This document shows positions 62,397 to 64,000 of a DNA stretch of 64,000 nucleotides, piece after piece (the first letter of the stretch is position 1; each line of letters begins with the position of its first letter). The notes beneath the pieces were generated by a model. It was not told the DNA's origin, did no database searches, and saw only the letters and a program-made list of their open reading frames with translations. The stretch is from JBOHRE01 sp050732635 (GTDB lineage: Bacteria > Gemmatimonadota > Gemmatimonadetes > Longimicrobiales > RSA9), in NCBI GenBank assembly GCA_050732635.1, contig JBOHRE010000005.1:5019-69018 (forward strand). Reading direction: 5' to 3'. Position numbers and translations under genes: made by a program.

Positions 62397-63389
62397 ATGC
62401 AGCGCCTCACGGCCAGTCGCGCGCGCGGGCTGCTCGAGGGCATGCGTCGTGTCCGTGCGCTCGTCGTGGGCGACCTGATGCTCGACGTCTACCTGCGTGG
62501 CGCCGCGAGCCGGATCTCGCCGGAAGCACCCGTGCCAGTGGTTCGTGTGACGGAAGCTTGGCGCGCCCTCGGCGGAGCCGGCAACGTGGCATCGAACGTA
62601 ATGGCACTGGGCGGCGCGTGCGAGGTCGTTGGGCTGGTCGGCACCGATGCCGAGGGTGCGGCGGTCCGCGAGGAGCTGGAGCGGCAGGGCGTTGGCGGGA
62701 GTGGCGTGGTGGTGAGCGACGAGCGGCCAACCACCTTGAAGACCCGAATCATGGCGCGCCAGCAGCAGGTCGCCCGCTACGATCGGGAGCGAGAGGAGGA
62801 CGTCGACCCGGCGACCGCCGCCCGCGTGGTCGCTGCCATCGATCGTCTGGGCCCCGCCTGTGACGTACTCGTGCTCGAAGACTATGACAAGGGCGTCCTC
62901 GTGTCGGCCGTAATCGAAGCCGCACTGGACACGGGACGGCGGCATGGCCGGCCGGTGGTCGTCGATCCCAAGGCGAATCACTTCTTCGACTATCGAGGCG
63001 CTACGCTGTTCAAGCCGAACCGGGGCGAGCTCTCCGCAGCGTTGCGCGCGCCGGTGCTCGCCGATGACGCGGAGTGGCTGGAGCGGACGCGCCGGCACCT
63101 CGACTGCAGCCACCTGTTGGTGACACTGGGCGAGGACGGCATGGCGCTGATGACGGAGAGCGGCGACTATCTGCGCGTGCCGACCGTCGCGCGCTCGGTC
63201 TACGATGTGTCGGGTGCCGGCGACACCGTCACGGCTGTGCTGGCGCTGGCGCTCGGCGCCGGCGCGACGCCCGCGGAGGCTGCCGTGCTCGCGAATCATG
63301 CCGCAGGCATCGAGGTTGGCAAAGCGGGCGTCGCCACAGTAACCGGCGGCGAGCTACTGGACGCGGTGAGCGCCGCCCGCGACACCTGA
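62397..63389 (+). CDS. Heptose-7-phosphate kinase, HldE N-terminal/RfaE1-type
   Basis: 330-aa ribokinase-fold enzyme that phosphorylates D-glycero-beta-D-manno-heptose 7-phosphate for LPS inner core. Motifs: VVGDLMLDVYLRGAASRISPEAPVPVV and GGAGNVASNVMALGG at the N terminus, VDPKANHFFDYRGATLFKPNRGEL, and DVSGAGDTVTAVLALAL with the catalytic aspartate. The nucleotidyltransferase half of bifunctional HldE is absent, so it should be encoded separately. ATG 62397 has AAAGGAG six bases upstream; ATG 62370 and GTG 62364 are in frame but without a site. It stands divergent to the mla genes. Confidence 0.9.
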   Translation: MQRLTASRARGLLEGMRRVRALVVGDLMLDVYLRGAASRISPEAPVPVVRVTEAWRALGGAGNVASNVMALGGACEVVGLVGTDAEGAAVREELERQGVGGSGVVVSDERPTTLKTRIMARQQQVARYDREREEDVDPATAARVVAAIDRLGPACDVLVLEDYDKGVLVSAVIEAALDTGRRHGRPVVVDPKANHFFDYRGATLFKPNRGELSAALRAPVLADDAEWLERTRRHLDCSHLLVTLGEDGMALMTESGDYLRVPTVARSVYDVSGAGDTVTAVLALALGAGATPAEAAVLANHAAGIEVGKAGVATVTGGELLDAVSAARDT

Positions 63390-63407
63390 CGGAAAGGAGT
63401 CGGCTCG

Positions 63408-63797
63408 ATGGCAAAGCTGGAGCTCGTGGCCACGGAAGACGCGCCGCAGGCGATCGGTCCGTACAGCCAGGCCGTGGTCGCCGGCGACCTCGTATTCACG
63501 GCGGGTCAGATCCCCCTCGATCCAGCGACTGGCGCGCTCGTCGAGGGCGACGTCGCCCAGCAGACCGAGCGCGTCATGCGCAGCTTGAGTGGCATCCTCG
63601 AGTCCGCGGGTGCATCGCTCCAGAGCGTGCTGAAGACGACCGTCTTCCTGGCGGACATGAACGATTTCGCGGCCATGAACGAGGTCTATGCGCGCCATTT
63701 CGGCGACCACCGTCCGGCCCGCTCGACGGTGCAGGTCGCGCGCCTGCCCAAGGACGTGAGAGTCGAGATCGACGCGATCGCGCGGCGCGGCTCGTAG
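63408..63797 (+). CDS. ridA: RidA-family enamine/imine deaminase
   Basis: 129-aa YjgF/RidA protein, which hydrolyses reactive enamines formed by PLP enzymes. Motifs: APQAIGPYSQAVVAGDLVFTAGQIPLDPATG, VLKTTVFLADMNDFAAMNEVYARHF and, near the end, RPARSTVQVARLPKDVRVEIDAIA, including the conserved Arg before VEIDAIA. ATG 63408 follows GGAAAGGAG, in the same direction and 18 bp after the heptose kinase. Confidence 0.93.
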   Translation: MAKLELVATEDAPQAIGPYSQAVVAGDLVFTAGQIPLDPATGALVEGDVAQQTERVMRSLSGILESAGASLQSVLKTTVFLADMNDFAAMNEVYARHFGDHRPARSTVQVARLPKDVRVEIDAIARRGS

Positions 63798-63889
63798 CCG
63801 CGCAAGTGCCTGGTGGCCTGGTGGTTGCAGGACCGATGGAGGTTCGGGGTGGCTGCGGCCGCCGCACGCTCGCCAGTAGGGACAGGATC

Positions 63890-64000
63890 ATGACAGAGCA
63901 GCCGAAGACGCCGGAGCGGCGCGAGGCCGTCGAGGAGGAGCAGGAGAAGCGAAAGCCCTCCATGCGCCGCGGGCGCATCGGCATGGGGGCGGCCGCCGCC
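63890..64000 (+). CDS. Unknown protein, 3' truncated by window end
   Basis: An ATG at 63890 opens a frame with no stop up to base 64000 (37 codons). The start is charged and helical (EAVEEEQEKRKPSMRRGRIG) and then turns to glycine/alanine. A weak GACAGG sequence precedes the ATG. It could be a cytoplasmic segment before a membrane helix, but this is too short to assign. Confidence 0.4.
   Translation, partial: MTEQPKTPERREAVEEEQEKRKPSMRRGRIGMGAAAA

Overview
The window looks like a core-genome segment of a high-GC diderm bacterium. I infer Gemmatimonadota with moderate confidence. The support is a TonB-dependent receptor with a carboxypeptidase-like regulatory domain, an MlaE/F/D-type outer-membrane lipid transporter, an LPS-heptose kinase, several secreted outer-membrane barrel proteins, and an HprK-linked mannose-family PTS next to a hibernation factor. 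I see no prophage, insertion sequence, CRISPR array or clear island. Genes are tightly packed, many start/stop pairs overlap as ATGA, GTGA or TGATG, and GTG/TTG starts are common.

Layout. 1-7010: xseA(partial)-xseB-ispA-dxs-nadK-recN (DNA repair nuclease, isoprenoid precursors, NAD kinase). 7069-9867 (minus): TonB-dependent receptor, divergent from tRNA-Gly and tRNA-Cys. 10498-14377: an unknown helical protein with an internal duplication, then two tandem paralogous secreted barrel/linker/new-domain proteins. 14511-17843: non-oxidative pentose phosphate operon with a split transketolase, rpiA and rpe, followed by a MIP channel. 18655-24099: tRNA-Leu, a small membrane protein, RNase Z, aroA, cmk and rpsA. 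24224-31967: a lipoprotein-like periplasmic binding protein and the propionyl-CoA to methylmalonyl-CoA module (carboxyltransferase, biotin carboxylase, biotin carrier, mutase large subunit), with a 23S rRNA methyltransferase inserted. 31986-37041: fmdB-like, argS, a PfkB kinase, purM and a secreted barrel-like protein. 37058-40988: riboflavin genes (ribD, ribE, ribBA, ribH) and nusB. 40957-47826: glycosyltransferase, hpf, hprK, PTS IIA/IIB/IIC/IID, HPr and enzyme I in one tight run. 47865-52974: metK, bifunctional nuclease, a membrane-anchored protein, recO and selB. 53106-63797: a small secreted sorting/Ig-like protein, ptsN (minus), dus-larB-diguanylate cyclase, tmRNA, a histidine kinase, the mla genes (minus), an hldE-type kinase and ridA. 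A truncated gene begins at 63890.

How the genes work together. The PTS genes form a complete chain from PEP (enzyme I, HPr, IIA, IIB, IIC/IID). HprK and an HPr that keeps both the histidine and the serine phosphorylation sites are present, so carbon status could be signalled as well as sugar moved. PtsN is encoded 6 kb away. The propionate module feeds succinyl-CoA, but the B12-binding mutase subunit must lie elsewhere. Several promoters share a TTGACC-N17/18-TAGCTT-like form. Two good promoters, before recN and dus, sit so close to the ATG that the transcripts should be leaderless.

Most interesting leads: the tandem barrel paralogs with an unrecognised C-terminal domain; the exact 110-residue-offset duplication in the 10498 protein; a G-quadruplex-capable leader with a 15-codon overlapping ORF before the biotin carboxylase; the orphan sorting-domain-like protein with a structured leader; and a MIP channel lacking the usual filter arginine. 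No single feature is demonstrably a new system from sequence alone.
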